Origin: Neoakkermansia glycaniphila
Lineage (GTDB): Bacteria; Verrucomicrobiota; Verrucomicrobiia; Verrucomicrobiales; Akkermansiaceae
Direction of reading: 5' to 3'
DNA length: 64,000 nt
Assembly: GCF_001683795.1 (NCBI RefSeq)
Contig: NZ_LIGX01000021.1
Location: forward strand, 46,429-110,428
The notes under the pieces are model-generated. The model was not told the origin of the DNA, did no database searches, and was given only the letters and a program-made list of their open reading frames with translations. Shown piece after piece: positions 28,842 to 37,532 of this stretch. The position numbers and the translations under genes were made by a program. Position 1 is the stretch's first letter; each line of letters begins with the position of its first letter.

Positions 28842-30041
28842 ATGTTGTTTTCCGAATTAGGACTCTCCGAACCCATCCTCCAGGCCGTATCCGACTGCGG
28901 CTATCAGACCCCCACCCCCATTCAGGAACAGGCCATCCCCATCGTCCTTGAAGGGCGCGACCTCATCGGCGCATCGCAGACGGGCACCGGCAAAACCGCC
29001 GCCTTCGCCCTCCCCCTCCTGAGCAAAATCACCCACACGGGCCAGCCCCAGATCCTCGTCCTCGAACCCACGCGCGAACTCGCCGACCAGGTCTCCGAAG
29101 CCTTCCGCGAATATGCCAAACACACCGACCTCACCGTCGCCCTCCTCTATGGCGGCGTCGGCTACGGCCAGCAAACCGAAGATCTGAAAAAGGGAGCCGA
29201 CATCATCGTCGCCACCCCCGGCCGCCTCGTGGACCACTTCTACCGCGGCACCATGCGCTTCGGGCAGCTCAAATGCCTCGTCCTCGACGAAGTGGATCGC
29301 ATGCTCGACATGGGCTTCCTCCCCATCGTCCGCAAAATCATCAACCTCTGCCCCTGGGAAGGCCGCCAGACACTCTTCTTCTCGGCCACCATGCCCCCAG
29401 TCATCGCCGGATTCGCCAAATGGTGCCTCACCGACCCCGTCGAAATCAGCATCGCCCGCCGCGAAGTAGCCGCGACCATCTCCCATGCCTTCTACCCCGT
29501 CGGCCTCGACCAGCGCGACGAACTCCTCCTCGCCCTCGTCAAAAGCACGGACTTCCAGTCCCTGATGATCTTCACCCGCACCCGCAAGGAAGCGGACAGC
29601 GTATGCTCCCTCCTTCAAAGGGACGGCCACGGCGACAAAGTCACCGCCATGCACTCCGACATCGGACAAAAGGAACGCATGCAGGCACTCAAAGGCTTCA
29701 AGGACGGCCAGTACAACATCCTCGTCGCCACGGACGTAGCCGCCCGCGGCATCGACATCAACGGCGTCACCCACGTCATCAACTACCGCGTACCCGAAAA
29801 CGCCGAAGACTACGTCCACCGCATCGGCCGCACCGGCCGCGCCGAAGCCACCGGAGACGCCTTCACCCTCCTCACCGCCGATGAACTCGACTTTGCCAAA
29901 TCCGTCGAAATCTTCATCGGCAAGGAAATCGAACGCCGCAAGCTCGACAGCTTCGACTACGCCTACACGGCCCTGCTCGACGGCGCTCCCGCACGCCCCC
30001 TCCGCAAGTCCCGGCCCGCGCCCAAAAAACGCCGCCGTTGA
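28842..30041 (+). CDS. DEAD-box RNA helicase (DEVD variant)
   Basis: A 399-residue two-RecA-domain RNA helicase. Q motif TPTPIQEQAIP, motif I GASQTGTGKTAAF, Ia PTRELA, Ib TPGRLVD, motif II VLDEVDRMLDMGF, III SAT, and motif VI HRIGRTGR. Motif II reads DEVD rather than DEAD. The C-terminal tail is short and basic (RKSRPAPKKRRR), as in RhlE-type helicases. Likely role: RNA remodelling or ribosome assembly. Start at ATG 28842 (MLFSELGLS) fits the family; upstream in-frame GTG 28767 was rejected. ruvC starts 17 bp downstream. Confidence 0.92.
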   Translation: MLFSELGLSEPILQAVSDCGYQTPTPIQEQAIPIVLEGRDLIGASQTGTGKTAAFALPLLSKITHTGQPQILVLEPTRELADQVSEAFREYAKHTDLTVALLYGGVGYGQQTEDLKKGADIIVATPGRLVDHFYRGTMRFGQLKCLVLDEVDRMLDMGFLPIVRKIINLCPWEGRQTLFFSATMPPVIAGFAKWCLTDPVEISIARREVAATISHAFYPVGLDQRDELLLALVKSTDFQSLMIFTRTRKEADSVCSLLQRDGHGDKVTAMHSDIGQKERMQALKGFKDGQYNILVATDVAARGIDINGVTHVINYRVPENAEDYVHRIGRTGRAEATGDAFTLLTADELDFAKSVEIFIGKEIERRKLDSFDYAYTALLDGAPARPLRKSRPAPKKRRR

Positions 30042-30058
30042 CCGCGCCGCCGCCCCCC

Positions 30059-30565
30059 ATGCGAGTACTCGCCATCGACCCTGCCATCCGCCACACGGGA
30101 TACGCCGTCATCGAAGGCAACTCCCGCGAGGCGCGCGCGCTGGAATACGGCACACTCTCCATCCCCCAGAGCCGCAGCCAGTCCGAATGCCTGCTGCTCA
30201 TCCACGAACGCATCGGCGAACTAATCGCTTCATGGCAACCCGATGAACTTGCCATCGAGCAGATCATCTACGTCCAGTCGCACCGCACCGCCATCACCAT
30301 GGGATCGGCCCGCGCCGCCGTCGTCATCGCCGCCGCCGGGTGCGGATTGCGCATCATGGAATACCCGCCCACATGCGTCAAACTCGCCGTCGTCGGCAAA
30401 GGCAGCGCACAAAAACAGCAGGTCGCCTTCATGATGCGCGCCCTGCTCCACCTCACCGAAACGCCGCCCCCCGATGCGGCGGATGCCCTCGCCATCGCCT
30501 TCACCCACCTGGCCGCCACCGACCCATTGCGCGCCCATCTCTTCGACAAGAGAAAATACATCTGA
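30059..30565 (+). CDS. ruvC: Holliday junction resolvase RuvC
   Basis: A 168-residue endonuclease that cuts Holliday junctions with RuvAB. Catalytic acidic residues are visible: D7 in MRVLAIDPAIRHTGYAV, Glu in ELAIEQIIYVQS, and two Asp in PPPDAADALAIAFTH. The first motif reads IDPAIRHTG rather than the common IDPGxxxTG. ATG 30059 was chosen because RuvC proteins begin within a few residues of the first Asp. ruvA and ruvB are not adjacent. The gene follows the helicase by 17 bp. Confidence 0.92.
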   Translation: MRVLAIDPAIRHTGYAVIEGNSREARALEYGTLSIPQSRSQSECLLLIHERIGELIASWQPDELAIEQIIYVQSHRTAITMGSARAAVVIAAAGCGLRIMEYPPTCVKLAVVGKGSAQKQQVAFMMRALLHLTETPPPDAADALAIAFTHLAATDPLRAHLFDKRKYI

Positions 30566-30609
30566 CCTCACCGGAAACAAGCCCCCCCCCGCCCACATAT
30601 TGCGGCTCA

Positions 30610-30645
30610 TTTATTTGGTGAATACCCAAAAACAAACCAAATAAA
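30610..30645. repeat. AT-rich inverted repeat upstream of rpsM
   Basis: TTTATTTGGT (30610-30619) and ACCAAATAAA (30636-30645) form a perfect 10-bp inverted repeat with a 16-nt spacer, between ruvC and the ribosomal operon. It could be an operator, an attenuator hairpin or the ruvC terminator; it lacks a GC stem and T-run. Confidence 0.5.
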
Positions 30646-30768
30646 CGCAAATATGTAATTTTCCACCGATTTGGGCTTGCAAAAAAACCGGAATATGGTA
30701 CATCCTTCGTCCAGCACAAATGCCGCGCAATGTGGCATTCACCAAACAGCTAAAGCAAAGAAACCATT

Positions 30769-31143
30769 ATGGCACGTCTTTTCGGCACAGAAATCCCTAA
30801 CGAAAAGCGCATCGAAGCCGCACTGCCCTACATTTACGGCATCGGCGCTTCGACCGCTAAGAAGATCCTTGAGCAGGCCGGCATCGACCCGGACCTTCGC
30901 ACGGGTCAACTCACCGACGAACAGCTCACCAAGATCGTTCAGGCCATCACGTCCAACGGCATCCTCATTGAAGGTGACCTTCGTCGTGCAAAGCAGATCG
31001 ACCTCAAGCGTCTTTCCACCATCAACTGCGTCCGTGGCATCCGCCATCGCCGCGGCCTGCCCGTCCGCGGACAGCGCACCCGCACCAACGCTCGTACCCG
31101 CAAGGGCAAGAAGAAGACCGTCGGTGCCCAGAAGAAGAAGTAA
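30769..31143 (+). CDS. rpsM: 30S ribosomal protein S13
   Basis: A 124-residue S13. Features are MARLFGTEIPNEKRIEAAL at the N-terminus (the hhH domain contacting 16S rRNA and S19), YGIGASTAKKIL, and the basic tail RTRTNARTRKGKKKT. It is the first gene of rpsM-rpsK-rpsD. A possible promoter with TTGCAA at 30677-30682 has a poor -10. No Shine-Dalgarno precedes the ATG. Confidence 0.97.
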   Translation: MARLFGTEIPNEKRIEAALPYIYGIGASTAKKILEQAGIDPDLRTGQLTDEQLTKIVQAITSNGILIEGDLRRAKQIDLKRLSTINCVRGIRHRRGLPVRGQRTRTNARTRKGKKKTVGAQKKK

Positions 31144-31167
31144 GACAACCACGTAGAACATCTCATC

Positions 31168-31704
31168 ATGGCTGAAGAAACCATCACAGAAATCACCGAA
31201 GAAGTGGTTGCCCCCGCTGAAGCTGCCGCTCCCGTGGCTGCTCCCGCCGCCGCTGAAGAAACCAAAAAGCCTGAAGCACGCCGCGACATCTTTGCCGAAC
31301 TCGGCCTCGGCGATGCCGACGACAAGGTCAAAATCCTCAAGGCCAAGGGCAGCAAGAACGTCACCTCCGGTATCGTTCACATCTCCTCCACCTTCAACAA
31401 CACCGTCGTCAGCGTGACCGACCTCAAGGGCAACGTCATCGGCTGGTCCTCCGCCGGCAAACTCAACTTCAAGGGCTCCCGCAAGAGCACGGCTTATGCC
31501 GGTCAGGTCGTCTGTCAGGACGCTTGCCGCCAGGCCATGGGCCACGGCCTCCGCGAAGCCGAAGTGCGCGTGAAGGGTCCGGGCTCCGGCCGCGAATCCG
31601 CCGTCCGTGCCGTCCAGGCCCTCGGCATCGAAATCACCGCCATCCGCGACGTCACCCCCATTCCCTACAATGGCTGCCGTCCTCCCAAGGCTCGCCGCGT
31701 CTAA
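31168..31704 (+). CDS. rpsK: 30S ribosomal protein S11 with acidic N-terminal extension
   Basis: A 178-residue S11. The conserved domain runs from about residue 60 ([20 protein letters not shown]) to the C-terminus ([17 protein letters not shown]), including [11 protein letters not shown] and [10 protein letters not shown]. Ordinary S11 is about 125-130 residues; here about 50 extra residues at the N-terminus are rich in Glu, Ala and Pro ([14 protein letters not shown], then [17 protein letters not shown]). The extension is in frame, has no alternative start near the domain and uses the same codons, so it is real. The gene lies 24 bp after rpsM. Confidence 0.95.
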   Translation: MAEETITEITEEVVAPAEAAAPVAAPAAAEETKKPEARRDIFAELGLGDADDKVKILKAKGSKNVTSGIVHISSTFNNTVVSVTDLKGNVIGWSSAGKLNFKGSRKSTAYAGQVVCQDACRQAMGHGLREAEVRVKGPGSGRESAVRAVQALGIEITAIRDVTPIPYNGCRPPKARRV

Positions 31705-31736
31705 TTCATCAAACACTACATACAAGAACATTTATC

Positions 31737-32348
31737 ATGGCTCGTTATACAGGTCCCCGCGATAAAGTCTCTCGTCGTTTCGGCGTTGAACTTTTTGGCC
31801 CCAGCAAGTCCTTTGCCCGCCGCCCCTTCCCCCCGGGTCAGCACGGCGTGCGTGCCGGACGCAAGAAGAAGTCCGACTACGGCGTGATGCTTGCCGAAAA
31901 GCAAAAGCTCCGTTTCCAATACGGCGTGCTTGAAGGCCAGTTCCGCAAATACTACGAAGAAGCATCCCGCCGCCGTGGCATCACGGGCGAAATCCTTCTT
32001 CAGCTCCTTGAACTCCGCCTCGACAACGTCGTGTACCGCCTCGGCTTCGCCAACACGCGTTCCGCCGCCCGCCAGCTCGTCTCGCACGGCCACGTCACCG
32101 TCAACGGCCGCAAGGTCAACGTCGCATCCTTCAGCTGCTCCCCCGGCGATGTCATCGCCGTCGCTTCGAAGGCCGCTTCCCAGACCCTCGTCACCCGTTA
32201 TGCGGACCTCACGCAAACCGTCGTCGTCCCCGACTGGATGGAATGCGACAAGGACAAGTTCACCGGCAAAATCTCCCGCGTACCCACGAAGGAAGAAATC
32301 GCCCCCATCGTGAACGAACAGCTCATCGTGGAACTCTACTCCCGCTAA
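31737..32348 (+). CDS. rpsD: 30S ribosomal protein S4
   Basis: A 203-residue S4. MARYTGPRDKVSRRFGVELF at the N-terminus, LRLDNVVYRLGFANTRSAAR and the S4 RNA-binding domain (QLVSHGHVTVNGRKVNVASF). S4 nucleates 30S assembly and in many bacteria represses the alpha operon. ATG 31737 was chosen; an overlapping upstream open frame lies in another frame of rpsK. A strong terminator follows, so rpoA and rplQ are not in this operon. Confidence 0.97.
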   Translation: MARYTGPRDKVSRRFGVELFGPSKSFARRPFPPGQHGVRAGRKKKSDYGVMLAEKQKLRFQYGVLEGQFRKYYEEASRRRGITGEILLQLLELRLDNVVYRLGFANTRSAARQLVSHGHVTVNGRKVNVASFSCSPGDVIAVASKAASQTLVTRYADLTQTVVVPDWMECDKDKFTGKISRVPTKEEIAPIVNEQLIVELYSR

Positions 32349-32384
32349 ACGCAGGAAAAACTTCACACAAGCTTTTTCAACCTG

Positions 32385-32414
32385 CCGCCGCTTTCGCAAG
32401 AAAGCGGCGGTTTT
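32385..32414 (+). terminator. Terminator after rpsD
   Basis: A perfect 10-bp stem (32385-32394 with 32401-32410), 6-nt loop and TTTT. Confidence 0.9.
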
Positions 32415-32493
32415 GTTCATGGAGTACCGCGCGCTTCCGCATACCATTCCGGGAGCTCCGTCCCCCATGAGCGAAAGAACGTGAAAAAGTAAC

Positions 32494-32521
32494 TTGACAT
32501 GTGCAGGCAAACACTTATACT
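32494..32521 (+). promoter_or_regulatory. Strong promoter of the small secreted protein gene
   Basis: A perfect TTGACA (32494-32499), 16-bp spacer and TATACT (32516-32521); leader about 12 nt. Confidence 0.7.
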
Positions 32522-32539
32522 TGCAGAGTCAAACACGCC

Positions 32540-32854
32540 ATGAAAGCACGTCTCATTTCCACATGTTCCGCACTCGCGCTGCTCCTCTCCGCAGCCTCCG
32601 CAGCACCGAACGTCTCTCCGGCCGATCTGTCCGTAGATACGCTCAAGCGCACCGCCACACCCAAGCAGCAGGCAAGCATCGACGAATATGCCAAAGCAAA
32701 GGAACGCGCCGAACAGGAACGCCTGAAATCCATCCAGCAGGCCAAGGAAATCACCGAAAAGAACAACATCGGCCAGAAAAAGCGCATTCAGGAACGCCAA
32801 TTGAACGTCATGCTCCCCGCATGCGAACGCGAATCCTCCATTCCCAAGCGCTAA
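32540..32854 (+). CDS. Small secreted protein of unknown function
   Basis: A 104-residue protein with a clear signal peptide (MKARLISTCSALALLLSAAS, cut after ASA). The mature part is about 80 residues, mostly charged helix (Lys/Glu/Gln-rich, YAKAKERAEQERLKSIQQAK), with possible coiled-coil character and one cysteine near the C-terminus. I recognise no family. It is a single-gene unit with a strong promoter and a strong terminator, so it may be highly expressed. ATG 32540 was chosen to match the signal peptide. Confidence 0.7.
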   Translation: MKARLISTCSALALLLSAASAAPNVSPADLSVDTLKRTATPKQQASIDEYAKAKERAEQERLKSIQQAKEITEKNNIGQKKRIQERQLNVMLPACERESSIPKR

Positions 32855-32878
32855 CCGTTCCGACCAACCATTTTCCAA

Positions 32879-32909
32879 ACGCCGCACCCTGCAAGGTGCG
32901 GCGTTTTTT
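32879..32909 (+). terminator. Terminator after the small secreted protein gene
   Basis: A 9-bp stem (32880-32888 with 32895-32903), 6-nt loop and six T residues. Confidence 0.9.
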
Positions 32910-32983
32910 CGATATCCCCGAATACACACGGCACAGACCCTATTTGCTGTGTACATTCCGCCCCTCTGCGCTATAATCGCCCC

Positions 32984-34024
32984 GTGCCTCCGCCCGCAGA
33001 CCATCCCGCCCGACAGGCGCTCGACATGGCCGCCCGGCAGCTCGGATTCTCCGATTGCAGGGTAGCGCACGCCGTACCCACGCCCTACGGCCATACCCTG
33101 CAGCAATGGCTCCGCAACGGCTGCCATGCCTCCATGGAATGGATGGAGCGGCAGGAAGAAAAACGCCTTGATCCCACCCTCGTCCTCCCGGATGTACGGA
33201 GCATCGCCATCCTCTCCTATCCCTACACGCCGCATAACCTCCGAACCGCTCGCGGACGCATCGCCCGCTACGCCCACGGCCACGACTACCACAAACTGCT
33301 CGAAAGCAAACTGGCCGACCTCGACGAAACCCTCCGATTCTACGGAGGCAGCCAGCGGTACTACACCGACTCCGGCCCCGTCAACGAACGCGACTACGCC
33401 ACCCTCTCCGGCATGGGATGGATCGGCAGGCACCGGCAAATCATCCACCCGCAGGGCGGCTCCTGCATCTTCCTCGCCACCATCCTCACCACGCTGGAAC
33501 TCCCGGCGGATACCCCCTGCTCTCCTCGCTGCGGCTCCTGCCGCCGCTGCATTGATGCATGCCCCGGAGGCGCTCTCGACGGCCACTCCGTGGATGCCCG
33601 CCGCTGCATCTCCTACTGGACAATCGAACACAAAGGCAGCATCCCCGAAGAATGGAGATCCCTCCTCGGCGACCGCCTCTACGGCTGCGATACCTGCCTC
33701 GAAGCCTGCCCGTGGAACCGCTTCGCTCGGGAAACGCACGACACACGCCTCCTGCTCCCCCGGCACCTCCGCACCCTCCAGCCGCGCGACATCCTCACGC
33801 TGGATGACCAAACCTTCACCGAACACTTCCGCCACTCCCCCATCCGCCGCATCAAAAGGGAAGGTCTCCTGCGCAACGCCTGCTGCGTCCTCGGCAACAT
33901 CGGCACCGCGGACGACCTCCCCGCACTCGAACAGGCCCTGCACGATACCCCGCTCATCGCCGAACACGCCGAGTGGGCCATCCGCCGCATCCACGATAGA
34001 ACAGCCTCCTCTTCCGAACCATGA
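32984..34024 (+). CDS. queG: Epoxyqueuosine reductase
   Basis: A 346-residue cobalamin- and [4Fe-4S]-dependent enzyme of the last step of queuosine tRNA modification. Two ferredoxin-type clusters are visible: CGSCRRCIDACPGGAL and CDTCLEACPWNRF. YYTDSGPVNERDYA and MGWIGRH are typical QueG sequences upstream. The C-terminus carries HEAT-like helices. Start is GTG 32984; TATAAT at 32972-32977 ends six bases before it, so the transcript is probably leaderless. The stop overlaps the next gene by ATGA. Confidence 0.95.
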   Translation: MPPPADHPARQALDMAARQLGFSDCRVAHAVPTPYGHTLQQWLRNGCHASMEWMERQEEKRLDPTLVLPDVRSIAILSYPYTPHNLRTARGRIARYAHGHDYHKLLESKLADLDETLRFYGGSQRYYTDSGPVNERDYATLSGMGWIGRHRQIIHPQGGSCIFLATILTTLELPADTPCSPRCGSCRRCIDACPGGALDGHSVDARRCISYWTIEHKGSIPEEWRSLLGDRLYGCDTCLEACPWNRFARETHDTRLLLPRHLRTLQPRDILTLDDQTFTEHFRHSPIRRIKREGLLRNACCVLGNIGTADDLPALEQALHDTPLIAEHAEWAIRRIHDRTASSSEP

Positions 34025-34524
34025 ACGAAACCGCACGCCTAACCGTCTACCGCACACTTGAAGAACTGGGAATCTCCTACACCATCGCCGAGCACGCGCC
34101 CATGCACACCGTCGAAGACATGATGAACGCTACTCTCGGCACACAGGGCACCATCGCCAAAAACCTCTTCCTCCGCGATGCCAAAGGCCGCAGGCACTTC
34201 CTCATCGTCGTCCGCTGGGATAAAAACGTCGACATCAAAACGCTGCGCACCGTCATCGGCTCCACCGCCCTCTCCTTCGGCTCGGAAGAACGCCTCATGA
34301 CCCACCTCGGCATCCGCCCCGGCTCGGTCTCCCCCTTCTGCATCCTCAACAACACGGAAAAAAATGTCGAAGTCTTCTTCGACCGCGACCTGGCCGCCTG
34401 CCCGCTCGTCGGCGTCCACCCCAACGACAACACCGCCACCGTCTTCCTCACCTTCGCCGACCTCGAACGCACCGTCCGCCACCACGGCAACCCGGCCACC
34501 CTCATCGGCATCCCGGAAGCCTGA
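34021..34524 (+). CDS. YbaK/ProX-type aminoacyl-tRNA deacylase
   Basis: A 167-residue trans-editing deacylase of the YbaK/ProRS-INS family, closest in look to ProX/PrdX. GTIAKNLFLRDAKGRRHFLIVV has the conserved Lys-Asn-Leu-Phe segment, and GVHPNDNTATVFLTFADLER is the ProX C-terminal signature. Family members remove Ala from mischarged tRNA-Pro. It is translationally coupled to queG through a 4-nt overlap. Both genes concern tRNA quality or modification. Confidence 0.85.
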   Translation: MNETARLTVYRTLEELGISYTIAEHAPMHTVEDMMNATLGTQGTIAKNLFLRDAKGRRHFLIVVRWDKNVDIKTLRTVIGSTALSFGSEERLMTHLGIRPGSVSPFCILNNTEKNVEVFFDRDLAACPLVGVHPNDNTATVFLTFADLERTVRHHGNPATLIGIPEA

Positions 34525-34556
34525 GGCACTTCATCCGGCGCGCCTTCATTTCTTCC

Positions 34557-34585
34557 TTGCCATCAGGAGCTTCTTCCTGTATGCT
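34557..34585 (+). promoter_or_regulatory. Promoter of the oligopeptide transporter operon
   Basis: TTGCCA (34557-34562), 17-bp spacer, TATGCT (34580-34585), eleven bases before the ATG at 34597; leader of only about 5 nt. Confidence 0.5.
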
Positions 34586-34596
34586 CCACGCGCCGT

Positions 34597-35928
34597 ATGA
34601 AGACGTATATCATCAGAAGACTCCTGCTGATGCCCCTCACCCTGATTGGAGTCACCTTCCTCGTCTTCTGCGTCACCCGCTTCGTCCCCGGCGGCCCCGT
34701 CGATCAGATGATGCAGGAACAGACCATGGGCGCGCTCTCCGGCGAAAAAGCCACGGCACAGGGGGACTCCAACATCAGCGAAGAAGACCTGGAGCGGCTG
34801 GAAGAGCAATTCAACCTTCAGGAGCGCACGGGCATCGCCTACCTGCAATGGCTCGGCATCCTGCCGAAAAAAACGCTCATCTCCAAGGCCGAACTCCCCT
34901 CCGGCGGCAACGAAACCGTCCTCACCCTCAGCGACTCCGGCCGCTTCGTCCGCCTCGCCAAACCCGAAGAAGGCACCACCCCCCGCCTCCTCGAATACCA
35001 GAATGGCGACGTATCCGAACCGGCACGGGAAGGATGGATGTTCGCCCTCGAAACCCCGCGCGACCGAGCCGAACGCTGGGCCAAACGCCTGGACAAAACA
35101 GATGAAACCGCCATCGCCGACAAAGCGGCAGGCTACCGATGGCGCGCCGTCGCATGGAAAGAGGATTACGACGGCATCCTTCAGGGCTCCTTCGGAAACT
35201 CCTTCAAATACAACGAACCCGTGTGGGACATGATCGCCGAGCGCATCCCCGTCTCCCTCTACTTCGGCATCCTCAGCGCCATCATCACCTACGCCGTCAG
35301 CCTGCCACTCGGCATCATGAAAGCCATCCGGCACAAAACTTGGTTCGACAACATCACCTCCGTCCTCATCTTCCTCGGCTATGCCGTACCGGGCTTCGCC
35401 CTCGGCGCCGTCCTCGTCGTCTACTTCGGCGCGCGGCTCGAATGGTTCCCCCTCTGCGGCCTCACCTCCTCCGGGTTCGAACACATGGGCTTCTGGGCGC
35501 AGGTGCGCGACCTCGCCCATCACACTGTCCTCCCCCTAGTCTGCTACGTCATCTCCACCTTTGCCGTCACCACCATGATGATGAAAAACAACCTCATGGA
35601 AAACCTCTCCTCGGACTACATCCGCACCGCCATGGCCAAAGGCGTCACCTTCCGGCAGGCCGTCTACGGGCATGCCTTCCGCAACTCCTTCATCCCCCTA
35701 GCCACCACCCTCGGCACCCTCGTCAGCACCATCATCGCGGGATCCATGCTCATCGAACGAGTCTTCGACATCCAGGGCTTCGGCATGCTCAGCTACCAGG
35801 CACTCATGGACAAAGACTACTCGCTCATCATGGCAAGCCTCCTCCTCACCTCCTTCTTCATGATGCTGGGCAACCTTCTGGCGGACATCGTCGTCGCCTG
35901 CGTCGACCCCCGCGTCAAATTCGACTGA
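34597..35928 (+). CDS. Oligopeptide ABC transporter permease (OppB/YejB-like)
   Basis: A 443-residue inner-membrane permease. TM1 is at about 8-28 (MPLTLIGVTFLVFCVTRFVP). A long non-membrane segment of about 175 residues precedes the core TM domain, so this protein has about 90-100 more residues than OppB/DppB. Core TMs follow with ISVLIFLGYAVPG-type sequence and the EAA loop (YIRTAMAKGVTFRQAVYGHAF). It forms the membrane channel with the next gene product. It is the first gene of a five-gene operon and ends 2 bp before the second permease gene. Confidence 0.9.
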   Translation: MKTYIIRRLLLMPLTLIGVTFLVFCVTRFVPGGPVDQMMQEQTMGALSGEKATAQGDSNISEEDLERLEEQFNLQERTGIAYLQWLGILPKKTLISKAELPSGGNETVLTLSDSGRFVRLAKPEEGTTPRLLEYQNGDVSEPAREGWMFALETPRDRAERWAKRLDKTDETAIADKAAGYRWRAVAWKEDYDGILQGSFGNSFKYNEPVWDMIAERIPVSLYFGILSAIITYAVSLPLGIMKAIRHKTWFDNITSVLIFLGYAVPGFALGAVLVVYFGARLEWFPLCGLTSSGFEHMGFWAQVRDLAHHTVLPLVCYVISTFAVTTMMMKNNLMENLSSDYIRTAMAKGVTFRQAVYGHAFRNSFIPLATTLGTLVSTIIAGSMLIERVFDIQGFGMLSYQALMDKDYSLIMASLLLTSFFMMLGNLLADIVVACVDPRVKFD

Positions 35929-35930
35929 AC

Positions 35931-37532
35931 ATGATCCGCAAACTCGCCTACCTCCTGCTCGCATGCGCCCTGCTCTCCGGCATCGGCGAAGCCTGCGGCC
36001 TGCTCCTCCCCACCCTGAGCTGGCCCTTCACCGCAGCACGCGAAATGGAGTTCCTCCACACGGCAGGCTTCAGCGACTCCTGGATCACGCCCGACGGCAA
36101 ATTCCTCTGGTTCGGCTGGCTCTGCACCGCCGCCGCCCTCGCCCTCTCCATCTGGCTCCTCCGCCAGCCGCCGGGCCGCTTCCGCCTCACCCCCATCAAC
36201 GCCCGGCGCATCGCCCGCTTCAAAAGCATCCGCCGGGGGTATGCCGCCTTCCTCGTCTTCCTTGGCCTCGTCTTCGTCGCATGCCTCGACCAGGCACTCG
36301 TCGGCAAACGCGCCCTCCTCGTCATCTATGAAGGCCGGTGGTACGCGCCCGCCTTCACTCGCTCCGTCATCCCCGGAGAAACCTTCGGCCTCACCGGCGA
36401 TGCCGCCAAAGCCGAACCGGACTACCGCCGCCTCAAAACCGAAGAAGGCCACCCCGGCAAACCCTCCCTCGTCCTCCTCCCCCTCATCCCTTACGACCCC
36501 TCGGGCGATGCCGCCGCAGAACCCGTAGTCACCCTCGAACGCCGCAGCGACGGCCTCTGCTACGCCCCCGGCGAACAACGCCCCTACAACGGGCAGGCCT
36601 CCCGCCTGTATGAAGAAGGCACGGGCCGTCAGCACATGCGCCTCCGCTTCCGGCAGGGCCTGCCCGACGGCCCCGCGCAAGGCTGGCTTCCGGACGGCAC
36701 GCAGGTACTCTCCGCCCACTACGCCAGGGGAATGCAGGACAAAGCCAAATACACCGGCCCCGGCACCCTTGGCGACTTCCTGACACGCACGCCGGAACAC
36801 TCCTTCCACATCATCCACCACCACCCCTCGCCGCCACTCGCCGGAGGGCACCTTCTCGGCACCAACTCGCAGGGATCCGACATCCTCGCCTACCTCTACG
36901 GCGGCTTGCAGGTCAACCTCAAGGCGGCCTTCTTCTACCTCCCTTGCGTCTACCTCATCGGCATCTCCATGGGCATGCTCATGGGCTACTTCGGCGGCAA
37001 ATACGACCTGGCCATGCAGCGCCTCATCGAAATCCTCTCGCAGGTGCCCTTCCTCTTCGTCGTCATGATCATCTCGGACCTCGTGCCGCTCCGGTTCAAG
37101 GGCCTCTTCCTCATCCTCGCCCTCCTCAGCATGTTCGGCTGGATGCAAATGACCTACCTCCTCCGAACCTCCACGATGAAGGAAAAAGCGCGCGACTACG
37201 TCTCCGCCGCCCGCGTCATGGGAGCATCCACCCCTCGCATCCTCTTCGTCCACATCCTGCCGAACCTCATCGCCATCCTCGTCACCCTCATCCCCTTCAG
37301 CGTCTCCGGCCTCATCCTCGCCCTCGCCTCGCTGGACTACCTCGGCTTCGGCCTGCCGGACACCTACGCAAGCTGGGGCCGCCTCCTCAACGACGGCCTC
37401 GCCAACCTCTCCAAACCGTGGATCGTCTCCTCCGCCTTCTCCGCCCTCGTCTTCGTCCTGCTCCTCGTCACCTTCATGGGGGAAGCCGTCCGCGAAGCCT
37501 TCGACCCGAAAAAATTCACCACCTATAAATGA
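35931..37532 (+). CDS. Oligopeptide ABC transporter permease (OppC/YejE-like)
   Basis: A 533-residue inner-membrane permease. Three N-terminal hydrophobic segments (about 5-27, 55-76, 100-125) precede a large extracytoplasmic region of about 190 residues. The BPD_transp_1 core has the EAA motif DYVSAARVMGASTPRILFVH and ends AVREAFDPKKF, as in YejE-type permeases. The extra N-terminal TMs are unusual against standard OppC. ATG 35931 was chosen, 2 bp after the first permease gene; the longer open frame upstream overlaps that gene. Its stop overlaps the binding-protein gene by ATGA. Confidence 0.9.
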   Translation: MIRKLAYLLLACALLSGIGEACGLLLPTLSWPFTAAREMEFLHTAGFSDSWITPDGKFLWFGWLCTAAALALSIWLLRQPPGRFRLTPINARRIARFKSIRRGYAAFLVFLGLVFVACLDQALVGKRALLVIYEGRWYAPAFTRSVIPGETFGLTGDAAKAEPDYRRLKTEEGHPGKPSLVLLPLIPYDPSGDAAAEPVVTLERRSDGLCYAPGEQRPYNGQASRLYEEGTGRQHMRLRFRQGLPDGPAQGWLPDGTQVLSAHYARGMQDKAKYTGPGTLGDFLTRTPEHSFHIIHHHPSPPLAGGHLLGTNSQGSDILAYLYGGLQVNLKAAFFYLPCVYLIGISMGMLMGYFGGKYDLAMQRLIEILSQVPFLFVVMIISDLVPLRFKGLFLILALLSMFGWMQMTYLLRTSTMKEKARDYVSAARVMGASTPRILFVHILPNLIAILVTLIPFSVSGLILALASLDYLGFGLPDTYASWGRLLNDGLANLSKPWIVSSAFSALVFVLLLVTFMGEAVREAFDPKKFTTYK

